Of a stretch of 5,457 nucleotides of DNA, positions 1 through 5,457 are shown piece after piece. A model generated the notes under the pieces. It saw only the letters and a program-made list of their open reading frames with translations, searched no databases and was not told the origin of the DNA. A program made the position numbers and the translations under genes. Every line of letters begins with the position of its first letter. Position 1 is the first letter of the stretch. The stretch is taken from assembly GCA_028717165.1 (NCBI GenBank), contig JAQUOK010000261.1, positions 1-5,457 on the forward strand, given 5' to 3'. This stretch comes from Victivallaceae bacterium (lineage in GTDB: Bacteria > Verrucomicrobiota > Lentisphaeria > Victivallales > Victivallaceae).

Positions 1-1821
1 CCCCATCAGGATATAACAAAAATTACTCTTTTGTTTTTTCACTCCGGCAGCAATATTTCCGCATAAAGTCTTCATATATTTTTCGGCCGCCGGGTGGTCG
101 ATATCAATGTAATTCCGAAACCATTTGCTGTCGCGGGTACGGGCATCAGGATAAAGTTTGAAGAACCAGGCGGGAGCGCTTTCTGAATGGATTTCGGTAA
201 CCATGGAAAACTTTTCCTGTTCGGCTTTCCGGTAGTTTGCGCAATATGCCGTTTCGAAAAACTTGTCGTCATAATTATTCCACCCCTTAAATCCCAGTGA
301 ATTTGTGTAAAAAGTGCCAAGCAGACTGCAGCCGAGCCGGTGATAAAAATCATATTTTTCATCTGAGCACCGGAGCAACTCAGTATCAATAATACCGTTC
401 AAAAACACGGGAATCCCGTCCCGATACAAGCCGCCGTTTTTTACGATCACCTTTCCCGACAACCCGGCTGTCCGCATTTTCCCTTTCCGCGTATTCCCGG
501 ATTTGCCTTTACGAATACGTTCTGCGAGTTTTTCCGCGATAGCGGCCAGTTGCTTCAGTTCACAGTCGCTTAACTTTCGATATTGCACCGATCTGCGCTG
601 GATATCCGCGACAAGCAATTGACAATATATATCCAGCACAGCTAAACTCGCTGTAACATATGCCGTTTCCGCGGTTCCCCGGGTTAAACCGGCCGCCTCT
701 CCTTTCAATACCGTTACTTTATCCCGCAAATCCTTCAGCCGTCGCCGCCCAGACTCACAGGAAGCGGAAGTTTTCTTACCGCCGTCATCCAACTCTTTAA
801 GTGCAATGTCGTCATACCATACGGTTCCGATATGATTTCCCCGAAGCAACGGTACTATCGCAATTTTCTTAATCGGCATTGTGGGCCTGATTACTGTCTT
901 ACCGTATTTCCAGTCGTGCGTGCCCGCCCCAAAGGAAATACACGGCGACGGTTCTCCCAATTGATACTGCCACTTGCCGTTCTGATATAAGTAATCTATG
1001 TAAATACAATAATTGCAGGCTTTATCGTCACTTACGCCTTCCGCCCTGCTCCAGCCTTCGACCAGTAACGGTACCGAACGGCTTTGATTCAGGTATATTT
1101 CCTGGCGTACGCGGGAAACTTCCCCTTTCTCCGTCACAACACAGCGCAAACTTCTGCCGCCGCTGTGTTTTTCCCTGTCATCGAAAAAAACTTTTCCCCG
1201 CGAATTCCAGGCGCGGGCCAGGGATAATTCCCCCGTCCATTCGAAACCGGGACAGACAATCAAATTATCTCCCCATTTCTGTTTGCCGCCGTCAGCGGTT
1301 ACCGGCGGCAAAGTATGAACTACCTCCGCAAGACTCGCATTACGAAACCAGACTTTTCCGGTACGGTTACGGAACAGGAGATAATAGTACAGACTTTTGA
1401 TCGGCTTGGAAGGAACAAAAACATTCTCCGCTTTTTCCCAGTCATGCGTTCCAGGGTTGAATAAAGCCGCCGCGCCATGCGAACGGGAACCGTCCGTATG
1501 AACGATATCCAGATAAACGGCATAGTCTTTATTGCTTCCCCCGACAACGTTTTCACACTTACTCTCTGCAGAGAACTCAATCGGCGCGGCAATTTTCTGG
1601 TTAAGAGTAATCTTCTGGTAAACACCGCTGAAAGCGCTCTCCGGATTTCCCCGGTTTTCACAGCAGATTATTCCACGTCTGATTTCAGTGGTTTTGCTTG
1701 CCTTATAAATGAGCCATCTTGCCGACAACAGGTTTTTATTAGTCTCCGGGGCCGCAGCGGCAGTCCATAATTCGCCTGCTGTCGCCAATATTGCAATACT
1801 GATCAGTTTTCGGAATCTCAT
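1..1821 (-). CDS. Secreted glycoside-hydrolase-like protein with two N-terminal jelly-roll modules, 3' end missing
   Basis: The frame is open from an ATG at 1821 to the left edge (607 codons, no stop), so the C-terminus lies outside the window. AAGGAG sits 6 nt before the ATG. Residues 1-24 form a signal peptide: MRFRK, a hydrophobic core, then an AAAA stretch. Two diverged modules follow (about 28-168 and 185-341). Both carry GTHDW (124-128 and 300-304), then a P-x-x-PIK strand and a GxVW strand (GKVWF, GTVWY), as in CBM4/9-like beta-sandwich carbohydrate-binding domains. A charged helical linker spans about 355-441. From about 458 the sequence resembles the first half of a clan GH-A TIM barrel: FLNGI, then LLGTFYTN, then VTEIHSESAPAWFF, then a segment with IDIDHPAA, then FCYILMG. 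The acid/base Glu usually follows the fourth strand, so it probably lies just outside. A GH42-like or other beta-glycosidase is the best guess; exact family and substrate are unknown. It is the last visible gene of the operon. Confidence 0.85.
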   Translation of the reverse strand, partial: MRFRKLISIAILATAGELWTAAAAPETNKNLLSARWLIYKASKTTEIRRGIICCENRGNPESAFSGVYQKITLNQKIAAPIEFSAESKCENVVGGSNKDYAVYLDIVHTDGSRSHGAAALFNPGTHDWEKAENVFVPSKPIKSLYYYLLFRNRTGKVWFRNASLAEVVHTLPPVTADGGKQKWGDNLIVCPGFEWTGELSLARAWNSRGKVFFDDREKHSGGRSLRCVVTEKGEVSRVRQEIYLNQSRSVPLLVEGWSRAEGVSDDKACNYCIYIDYLYQNGKWQYQLGEPSPCISFGAGTHDWKYGKTVIRPTMPIKKIAIVPLLRGNHIGTVWYDDIALKELDDGGKKTSASCESGRRRLKDLRDKVTVLKGEAAGLTRGTAETAYVTASLAVLDIYCQLLVADIQRRSVQYRKLSDCELKQLAAIAEKLAERIRKGKSGNTRKGKMRTAGLSGKVIVKNGGLYRDGIPVFLNGIIDTELLRCSDEKYDFYHRLGCSLLGTFYTNSLGFKGWNNYDDKFFETAYCANYRKAEQEKFSMVTEIHSESAPAWFFKLYPDARTRDSKWFRNYIDIDHPAAEKYMKTLCGNIAAGVKKQKSNFCYILMG

Positions 1822-1847
1822 TGAAATCTCCTTTGCATGTTTTACAT

Positions 1848-1868
1848 AATGGATTCCGCGAATCCATT
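1848..1868. promoter_or_regulatory. 21-bp perfect inverted repeat upstream of the glycosidase gene
   Basis: AATGGATTC and GAATCCATT are perfect 9-bp arms around a CGC centre, in the 117-bp gap between the oxidoreductase stop and the glycosidase start. The repeat lies 27 nt before the start codon and 14 nt before the Shine-Dalgarno sequence. No T-run follows it in the direction of transcription, so it is not a standard intrinsic terminator. Its symmetry and length suit either an operator for a dimeric regulator or a stem-loop in the mRNA leader that affects stability or translation. I see no strong promoter around it, only a weak TTAAAT-N17-TATGTA pair whose spacer is the repeat itself. The arms do not match the dyad at 5235-5254, so a different factor may act here. 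Confidence 0.5.
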
Positions 1869-1938
1869 TAACCTATTTATTTTTAACAACTTACATACGA
1901 TGCGTTTTTCTTCCATAAAAAGATCTCACTGTGTTGTT

Positions 1939-3207
1939 TTAAAGATCGCCGCCACTTGTTTTCACCAGATTGCGGACTTCCTTTCCAGTCAGCATTTCAG
2001 GAGAAACCGCCCGGCTTACAGCCAACGCCGCCGCCGCTCCGGCGGCAAGCCCAGTCGCCATACAGGTCGGCATAATCCGTAAAGAACCGTTAGTAGCACG
2101 GTCACTTGAAACACAACGCCCCGCAATCAGCAGATTTTCCGTTCTTTCAGGTAAAAGGCAACGATACGGGATTTCATACCAGTTGCCTTCCGGCACCGAA
2201 GTCCTCTTAATATATGCCGCATGGGATTTTTCTTTGAAAACCTCCGGATCGTGAAGATCCATCCAGTTCGAACAACGCGCTATACCGTCATCGAACTTGC
2301 GGCAGGCAGAAATATCTTCCCGGGTTAAAACATATTTCCCCCGTATCCGCCGTGTCTCCCGTACTCCGATGTAACTGCCCGTATCGATCAGATAGGCGTT
2401 CTCCCAGCCTTTCACGTTTTTTCTGACAAAGAAAAGCAATTCCCAAACCCGTTTTCTGCTTTCCTGTTCCGCTTTGGATAAATCCCAGGGATTAGTGGCG
2501 TCAACGCCGGTCGCCATATCCAGATTGAAAGTGCGTTCTCCCCGCACTCCTTCTCCGCCCGCGTCCAGATAGCCGACCGTATATTCCGGCACTTTTACTT
2601 CCCCGGCGGCTGCAGCCCGGGCAAGAAGTTGATTTATCCGCCGCCAGTCGGTTCTCGGCAATATCCCAACACCGCCGATCCGCGACCGTAAAGTCAATGC
2701 CTGCATACGCCCGTCGGAAGCTCTGCCCTTTTCAACCGGCGCTCCGGAGGCCGCCGCAATATCAGCATCGCCCGTAACGTCAATGACCACTTTCGAATAC
2801 AAACTCTGCCGTCCGCCCTTATTAACGACATTCACCCCTTTTACCGCTTGGGATTCCAATACGGGGCTCTCAGCAAAAGTATGGAAGAGCATTTCCGCCC
2901 CCGCTTCTTCCAACATGGCCTGACTGACATATTTATAGACTTCGGGATCGAAATAAACCCCGCGCGTTCCCTCAAGACGACTCATCCGTTCATAAAGTTC
3001 GTCATGCACGGAACTGTGCATCCCAACAGTACTTACAAAACCGAAATTAAGTCCGGAAGTGGCCGTTCCGCCCAAACAGTTGGACTGTTCGATCACAAGA
3101 GTTTTTGCGTCCCGGCGGGCAGCCGTCAATGCCGCGGCAAAACCGGCCGGCCCGCCCCCGCAAACTATGACGTCAAATTCTTTCCGGCCATTTTTATGTT
3201 GTCTCAT
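1939..3207 (-). CDS. FAD-dependent oxidoreductase (FAD_oxidored family, PF12831-like)
   Basis: The 422-residue protein opens with a Rossmann FAD-binding fold. Residues 11-26 give a hydrophobic strand, GGGPAG (17-22) and a helix; E40 at the end of the second strand should bind the FAD ribose. CLGGTAT (44-50) is the conserved segment that follows in this family. VIDVTGDAD (141-149) is the third FAD motif, and the C-terminal block from about 358 (LLIAGRCVSS, then SLRIMPTCMATGLAAGAAAAL) completes the site. There is no signal peptide or membrane segment, so it is cytoplasmic. AAGGA lies 6 nt before the ATG. Such proteins are frequent beside glycosidases and sulfatases in Lentisphaerota, Verrucomicrobia and Planctomycetes, but their substrates are mostly undefined. 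Oxidation of a sugar or sugar derivative freed by the neighbouring glycosidase is inference from context. Family assignment is firm; the reaction is not known. Confidence 0.92.
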   Translation of the reverse strand: MRQHKNGRKEFDVIVCGGGPAGFAAALTAARRDAKTLVIEQSNCLGGTATSGLNFGFVSTVGMHSSVHDELYERMSRLEGTRGVYFDPEVYKYVSQAMLEEAGAEMLFHTFAESPVLESQAVKGVNVVNKGGRQSLYSKVVIDVTGDADIAAASGAPVEKGRASDGRMQALTLRSRIGGVGILPRTDWRRINQLLARAAAAGEVKVPEYTVGYLDAGGEGVRGERTFNLDMATGVDATNPWDLSKAEQESRKRVWELLFFVRKNVKGWENAYLIDTGSYIGVRETRRIRGKYVLTREDISACRKFDDGIARCSNWMDLHDPEVFKEKSHAAYIKRTSVPEGNWYEIPYRCLLPERTENLLIAGRCVSSDRATNGSLRIMPTCMATGLAAGAAAALAVSRAVSPEMLTGKEVRNLVKTSGGDL

Positions 3208-3374
3208 TTCAAATCCTTATAAATTCAGTTTCAGTCCGTCACAGGCAGGAGTAATCCCCTTTCGGGCCATGAGCGGCGAATATTTTCATGCACCTGGGTA
3301 AACAGAACCGGCGGCAGGTATCCTTGTTCTATGAAAGTTCGGCGAATAAATTCAATCCCTATCCTGGAGACAAC
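3208..3374 (-). other. Intergenic gap, open in the pseudopilin frame beyond its stop
   Basis: This 167-bp gap separates the pseudopilin stop from the oxidoreductase start. The pseudopilin reading frame stays open for 47 codons past its TAG, to a TGA at 3231-3233. The conceptual peptide is arginine- and glutamate-rich; one part reads GYLPPVLFTQ and another RRSWPERGLLLPVTD. It has no in-frame ATG and no ribosome-binding site of its own, so it is not called as a gene. It could be a decayed tail of a longer pseudopilin, a readthrough extension, a gene remnant, or chance: about one in ten random stretches of this length lacks a stop. No hairpin followed by a T-run and no good promoter is visible. 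The only clear signal is the oxidoreductase Shine-Dalgarno at 3214-3218. Confidence 0.3.
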
Positions 3375-4076
3375 CTATTCCTTTTCCCATAAATCCATAT
3401 TGCTCCACAAATCGTTCCGGGATTCCACATGCCCGTCCAGGAAAAGAACGTTACAGTGATTTAAATGGCGGTGAATCGCCGCGCGCCTGCAGTTGGTTTC
3501 CCACTCCCAGGTACCGGGATTGGTATATAATGCGCCAATGGTATGGACCCGGTAACTTTGATCGACACCCTGCAGTTCAAAAGCATCATAAAGTGATAAT
3601 TTCCTGCTTGGAAATCTTACCTTTGGCAGCAGTTCCACGGCGGGAAAAGGAGTTGCCTGGCATACCACATGAAATTCGTTGTTGCTCATATATGAAAGGA
3701 TAGCTTGTTTGGTCGCGGTCTCGCCGCTGGCGGCCGCGGCGTTCTGAGACACGGGACAGCGGAATATATTTAAATTTTTCGCGTAACCGAGAACATACAA
3801 CTGGCTGGCATAAGTATATGCTTCCTTGAATCCCCGGTTAGCGCTGTCGGTTATATATGTCCAGTTTACATAACCCGGCACCAAAGCTCCGTCCTTATCA
3901 TTTACGAGGGCGATCATCGCAAGCCCCTGGTTCTTTAAATTATTTACGCAGTCAATTTTTTTCGCAACATTGCGCGCATGATTGAGCGCCGGCAGCAGCA
4001 TTGAGGCGAGAATGGCGATGATCGCGATCACGACAAGCAATTCAATGAGTGTGAACCTTAAAACCCGCTTTTTCAT
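3375..4076 (-). CDS. Prepilin-type N-terminal, H-X9-DG C-terminal pseudopilin-like protein
   Basis: A 233-residue envelope protein. After a basic leader (MKKRVLR) comes FTLIELLVVIAIIAIL, the class III prepilin signal, with Glu at position 5 of the mature part and a hydrophobic helix over about residues 8-30. The C-terminus holds H204, nine residues, then D214-G215 within LFLDGHVE, matching the 'prepilin-type processing-associated H-X9-DG' domain. Five cysteines (43, 107, 139, 196, 208) could form disulfides outside the membrane. Residue -1 is Arg rather than the usual Gly, so peptidase processing is uncertain. A longer start at 4121 would overlap the regulator by 14 bp. The start at 4076 is chosen because AAGGAG precedes it and the leader then has normal length. 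It lies 31 bp after the regulator stop, so the two are probably cotranscribed. No secretion or pilus assembly genes are present. Its job in a carbohydrate operon is unknown. Confidence 0.9.
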   Translation of the reverse strand: MKKRVLRFTLIELLVVIAIIAILASMLLPALNHARNVAKKIDCVNNLKNQGLAMIALVNDKDGALVPGYVNWTYITDSANRGFKEAYTYASQLYVLGYAKNLNIFRCPVSQNAAAASGETATKQAILSYMSNNEFHVVCQATPFPAVELLPKVRFPSRKLSLYDAFELQGVDQSYRVHTIGALYTNPGTWEWETNCRRAAIHRHLNHCNVLFLDGHVESRNDLWSNMDLWEKE

Positions 4077-4085
4077 TTTTTCAAT

Positions 4086-4091
4086 CTCCTT
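4086..4091 (-). promoter_or_regulatory. Ribosome-binding site fixing the pseudopilin start
   Basis: AAGGAG stands 9 nt before the ATG at 4076, inside the 31-bp gap after the regulator stop. It supports the internal start over the upstream in-frame ATG at 4121. That upstream ATG lies inside the regulator coding sequence and would add 15 residues before the prepilin leader. Confidence 0.8.
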
Positions 4092-4107
4092 ATAGAGTTT
4101 ATTTAGC

Positions 4108-5202
4108 CTACCTGCTATCAACCGGAACCGGTCCGGTTGATGCCCGGACGATCAATTCGGCCTGCATCGGAATGCATCTGGCTTCATTTTGACCGGACAT
4201 AAGTTTTTTTACGGCCTGAACCCCCATTTCATAATACGGAACCCTGACAGTAGTCAGGGGCGGACACAGGTGTTTGGCATCCGGAATATCATCAAATCCG
4301 GCAATGGAAATGTCCGCCGACACTTTCAGGCCCGCTTCCAGTGCGGCCTGAACGGCGCCTTCCGCTTTTATATCCGTATCGACAAAAATCGCCGTGGGAC
4401 GGTCGGAACCGAGCTGGAGCAACTCCCGTAAAGCATTGCCTCCGGCTTCCCGGGTACCGGTATCCACCAGTTTTATGTATTCCGGCGGACAATATGTATC
4501 GAAAGTTTCGCAATTCATCCGGAACCCGGCAATCCGTTGTTTATGAGGCGCTGGCTTACCGGCGATAAGCGCTATTTTTTTGTGTCCGCATTGCTGAACA
4601 AGGTAAAAGAACAGGTCATATATTCCGTTCATACATTCCCACCGGATACAATTAGCCGACGGCTTTAAACGCGAATCGACATCAATATTGACCAGTTGAG
4701 CGGTAAGCCCGCTCAAAGCCTCTTCTTCCTTGGATGGCGGGTTGATCAATATGCAGCCGCTGTCCCTGTCGTTTTTCAGGCTGGAAAGTATTTCCGAAGC
4801 GCTCAGCATTTTGATTTTACCGTTAAAGGAGTTTATGATCCCGCGCTGAATTTCGCTGGTGACAAACCAGTTGAGAGGATTGCTTTCAGCGAGGCTGCGG
4901 CCGGGAAGAATATTTACATATAAGGCAAAAGGCGCAGTATAGTCGGACATGAACAATACTTCTTCACCGGCCTTTTTTACGAAAGTGCCGCCGCCGATCT
5001 TGCGTTCGACAATGCCGTCGTTCGCCAGGGACTTCATCGCCTGGGATACCGTCAGCGAACTGACGTTGAACATATTCATTAATTCACGTTCGGAGTGAAA
5101 ACGCTGCCCGGCGGAATATTGACTGCCGATGAGTTCCAGCAGAATATTTCTCAATTGTAAAGGCTTGGCTATTCCTTTTCTTTTGTCCAGAGTCTTGAGC
5201 AT
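4108..5202 (-). CDS. GntR-type transcriptional regulator with LacI-like sugar-sensing domain
   Basis: The 364-residue protein joins a GntR winged helix-turn-helix (about 10-76) to a LacI/periplasmic-binding-protein-like effector domain (about 90-357), the layout of Bacillus AraR. The DNA-binding part shows AGQRFHSERELMNMF (31-45), a recognition helix in SSLTVSQAMKSLANDGIVER (48-67) and the wing GGGTFV (70-75). The sensor part shows CGHKKIALIAG (205-215), the RIAGF segment (223-227), TAIFVDTD (270-277), SIAGFDDIP (299-307) and LTTVRVPYYEMG (316-327), all standard for the Peripla_BP_3 group. The ligand is probably a sugar. The ATG has only a weak AAGGC 10 nt upstream, so translation may be modest although the promoter is strong. 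It heads the operon, and the inverted repeat at its transcription start suggests negative autoregulation. Family is certain; ligand and targets are inferred. Confidence 0.93.
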   Translation of the reverse strand: MLKTLDKRKGIAKPLQLRNILLELIGSQYSAGQRFHSERELMNMFNVSSLTVSQAMKSLANDGIVERKIGGGTFVKKAGEEVLFMSDYTAPFALYVNILPGRSLAESNPLNWFVTSEIQRGIINSFNGKIKMLSASEILSSLKNDRDSGCILINPPSKEEEALSGLTAQLVNIDVDSRLKPSANCIRWECMNGIYDLFFYLVQQCGHKKIALIAGKPAPHKQRIAGFRMNCETFDTYCPPEYIKLVDTGTREAGGNALRELLQLGSDRPTAIFVDTDIKAEGAVQAALEAGLKVSADISIAGFDDIPDAKHLCPPLTTVRVPYYEMGVQAVKKLMSGQNEARCIPMQAELIVRASTGPVPVDSR

Positions 5203-5234
5203 TTTATAATATGCCTTATAAAATTAAATTACAA

Positions 5235-5254
5235 TGTATTGTTTTTTTAATACA
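5235..5254. promoter_or_regulatory. Candidate operator (inverted repeat) at the transcription start
   Basis: TGTATT and AATACA are perfect 6-bp arms around an 8-bp spacer that is almost all T on the plus strand. The site begins 6 bp downstream of the -10 box, so it covers the predicted transcription start. A bound protein there would block initiation or escape. A second, overlapping dyad, ACAATGTATTGT at 5231-5242, reinforces the symmetry. GT and AC at the outer ends of the arms fit the loose pattern of GntR-type operators. The encoded regulator is the obvious candidate to bind it. AT-rich DNA yields short dyads by chance, so position is the stronger argument. Confidence 0.5.
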
Positions 5255-5260
5255 CTTACT

Positions 5261-5289
5261 ATTATAATATATGAAACAGGCAATGTCAA
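5261..5289 (-). promoter_or_regulatory. Consensus sigma-70-type promoter of the operon
   Basis: Read on the minus strand, TTGACA (5284-5289) is followed by exactly 17 bp and then TATAAT (5261-5266). Both hexamers match the bacterial housekeeping consensus at all six positions with the optimal spacer. Transcription should start near 5253-5255, leaving a leader of about 50 nt before the regulator start at 5202. Such a strong core promoter on a regulator gene suggests that repression keeps it in check. No comparable promoter is visible in the downstream gaps, which favours a single operon transcript. Confidence 0.88.
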
Positions 5290-5457
5290 GACTTAATTGA
5301 AAAATAATTTTTCTCCTCAGATATAGAGTGGTAATTGGTCAGTAACCACGCCTCAATTCTTGCGGCCTCAAAACGAGGCGAAACTGGTGGCGTTCGCTTG
5401 CGTGCATTCAAGGTTTTTACATAAAATATGAGCTAATGAGCCTGTTTTATAGGCGGA
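5290..5457. other. Upstream intergenic region with a hairpin-bearing, GC-richer block
   Basis: No supported gene lies here. An AT-rich segment (5290-5325) adjoins the -35 box. A GC-richer block at about 5345-5410 follows, containing GCCTC-AAAAC-GAGGC (5365-5379), a perfect 5-bp stem with a 5-nt loop; CGCCTC at 5349-5354 can pair alternatively with GAGGCG at 5375-5380. Farther on, ATAAAA (5421-5426) and TTTTAT (5445-5450) form a weak pair. A minus-strand frame is open from 5432 to a TGA at 5286-5288 (48 codons) but has no ATG or ribosome-binding site and ends inside the -35 box, so it is not called. The block could be a dispersed intergenic repeat, the end of an upstream gene's untranslated region, or a small RNA. 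Confidence 0.35.

Noticed and set aside
72..389. A 105-codon minus-strand frame inside the glycosidase gene, and similarly 1320-1661
   Set aside because: Both lie in other frames of the 607-codon glycosidase frame, which has a signal peptide, ribosome-binding site and domain structure; they are shadows.
1844..1872. Promoter for the glycosidase gene: TTAAAT-N17-TATGTA on the minus strand
   Set aside because: Each hexamer matches the consensus at only three positions, which AT-rich DNA gives easily by chance.
1842..1916. A 24-codon minus-strand ORF starting at ATG 1914-1916 in the gap before the glycosidase gene
   Set aside because: No Shine-Dalgarno sequence precedes it, its 3' part overlaps the 21-bp palindrome, and it has no recognisable motif; a chance leader ORF is more likely.
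2848..3222. Plus-strand open frame of 124 codons opposite the oxidoreductase gene
   Set aside because: It is antisense to a well-supported FAD-binding protein and has no protein-family features of its own.
3239..3289. A 16-codon minus-strand ORF starting at ATG 3287-3289 in the pseudopilin-oxidoreductase gap
   Set aside because: It is too short to support, lacks a good ribosome-binding site and shows no motif.
4077..4121. Extended pseudopilin start at ATG 4119-4121
   Set aside because: It would overlap the regulator coding end, and the internal ATG has a strong Shine-Dalgarno sequence and gives the normal short basic leader.
5365..5379. Hairpin GCCTC-AAAAC-GAGGC as an intrinsic terminator of an upstream gene
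   Set aside because: No T-run follows on either strand, and the stem is only 5 bp.

Overview
The window looks like a chromosomal segment from a member of the Lentisphaerota (Victivallales-like) or a close PVC-group relative. The basis is a short prepilin-like protein with an FTLIELL N-terminus and a C-terminal H-X9-DG motif, sitting beside a GntR/LacI-type regulator, an FAD_oxidored-family protein and a secreted glycosidase-like protein. This combination is typical of that phylum's many carbohydrate-use loci. The taxonomic call rests on family signatures, not on a marker gene.

All four genes lie on the minus strand, so the biological order runs from right to left. At the right edge (5290-5457) is a non-coding stretch with a moderately GC-rich block and a small hairpin. 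Next comes a consensus-perfect sigma-70-type promoter (TTGACA, 17-bp spacer, TATAAT; 5261-5289), with an inverted repeat (5235-5254) at the predicted transcription start. The transcript then covers a GntR-type regulator with a LacI-like sensor domain (4108-5202), an H-X9-DG pseudopilin-like protein (3375-4076), an FAD-dependent oxidoreductase (1939-3207), and a large secreted protein (1821 to the left edge and beyond). That last protein has two jelly-roll-like modules followed by the start of a glycosidase-like barrel.

The last gene is open for 607 codons with no stop and leaves the window, so its 3' part and probably its catalytic residues are missing. Gaps between genes are 31, 167 and 117 bp. 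The 117-bp gap holds a 21-bp perfect inverted repeat that could be an operator or an mRNA hairpin. The 167-bp gap is open in the same frame as the pseudopilin beyond its TAG stop.

A reasonable model is an autoregulated, sugar-responsive operon. The regulator would bind near its own promoter and release when a carbohydrate ligand binds its sensor domain. The exported glycosidase-like protein would act on a glycan, the oxidoreductase on a small cytoplasmic product, and the pseudopilin at the cell envelope. The individual families are known. The substrate, the pseudopilin's role and the DNA sites are open questions. Nothing in the window amounts to a clearly new defence, mobile or RNA-guided system.
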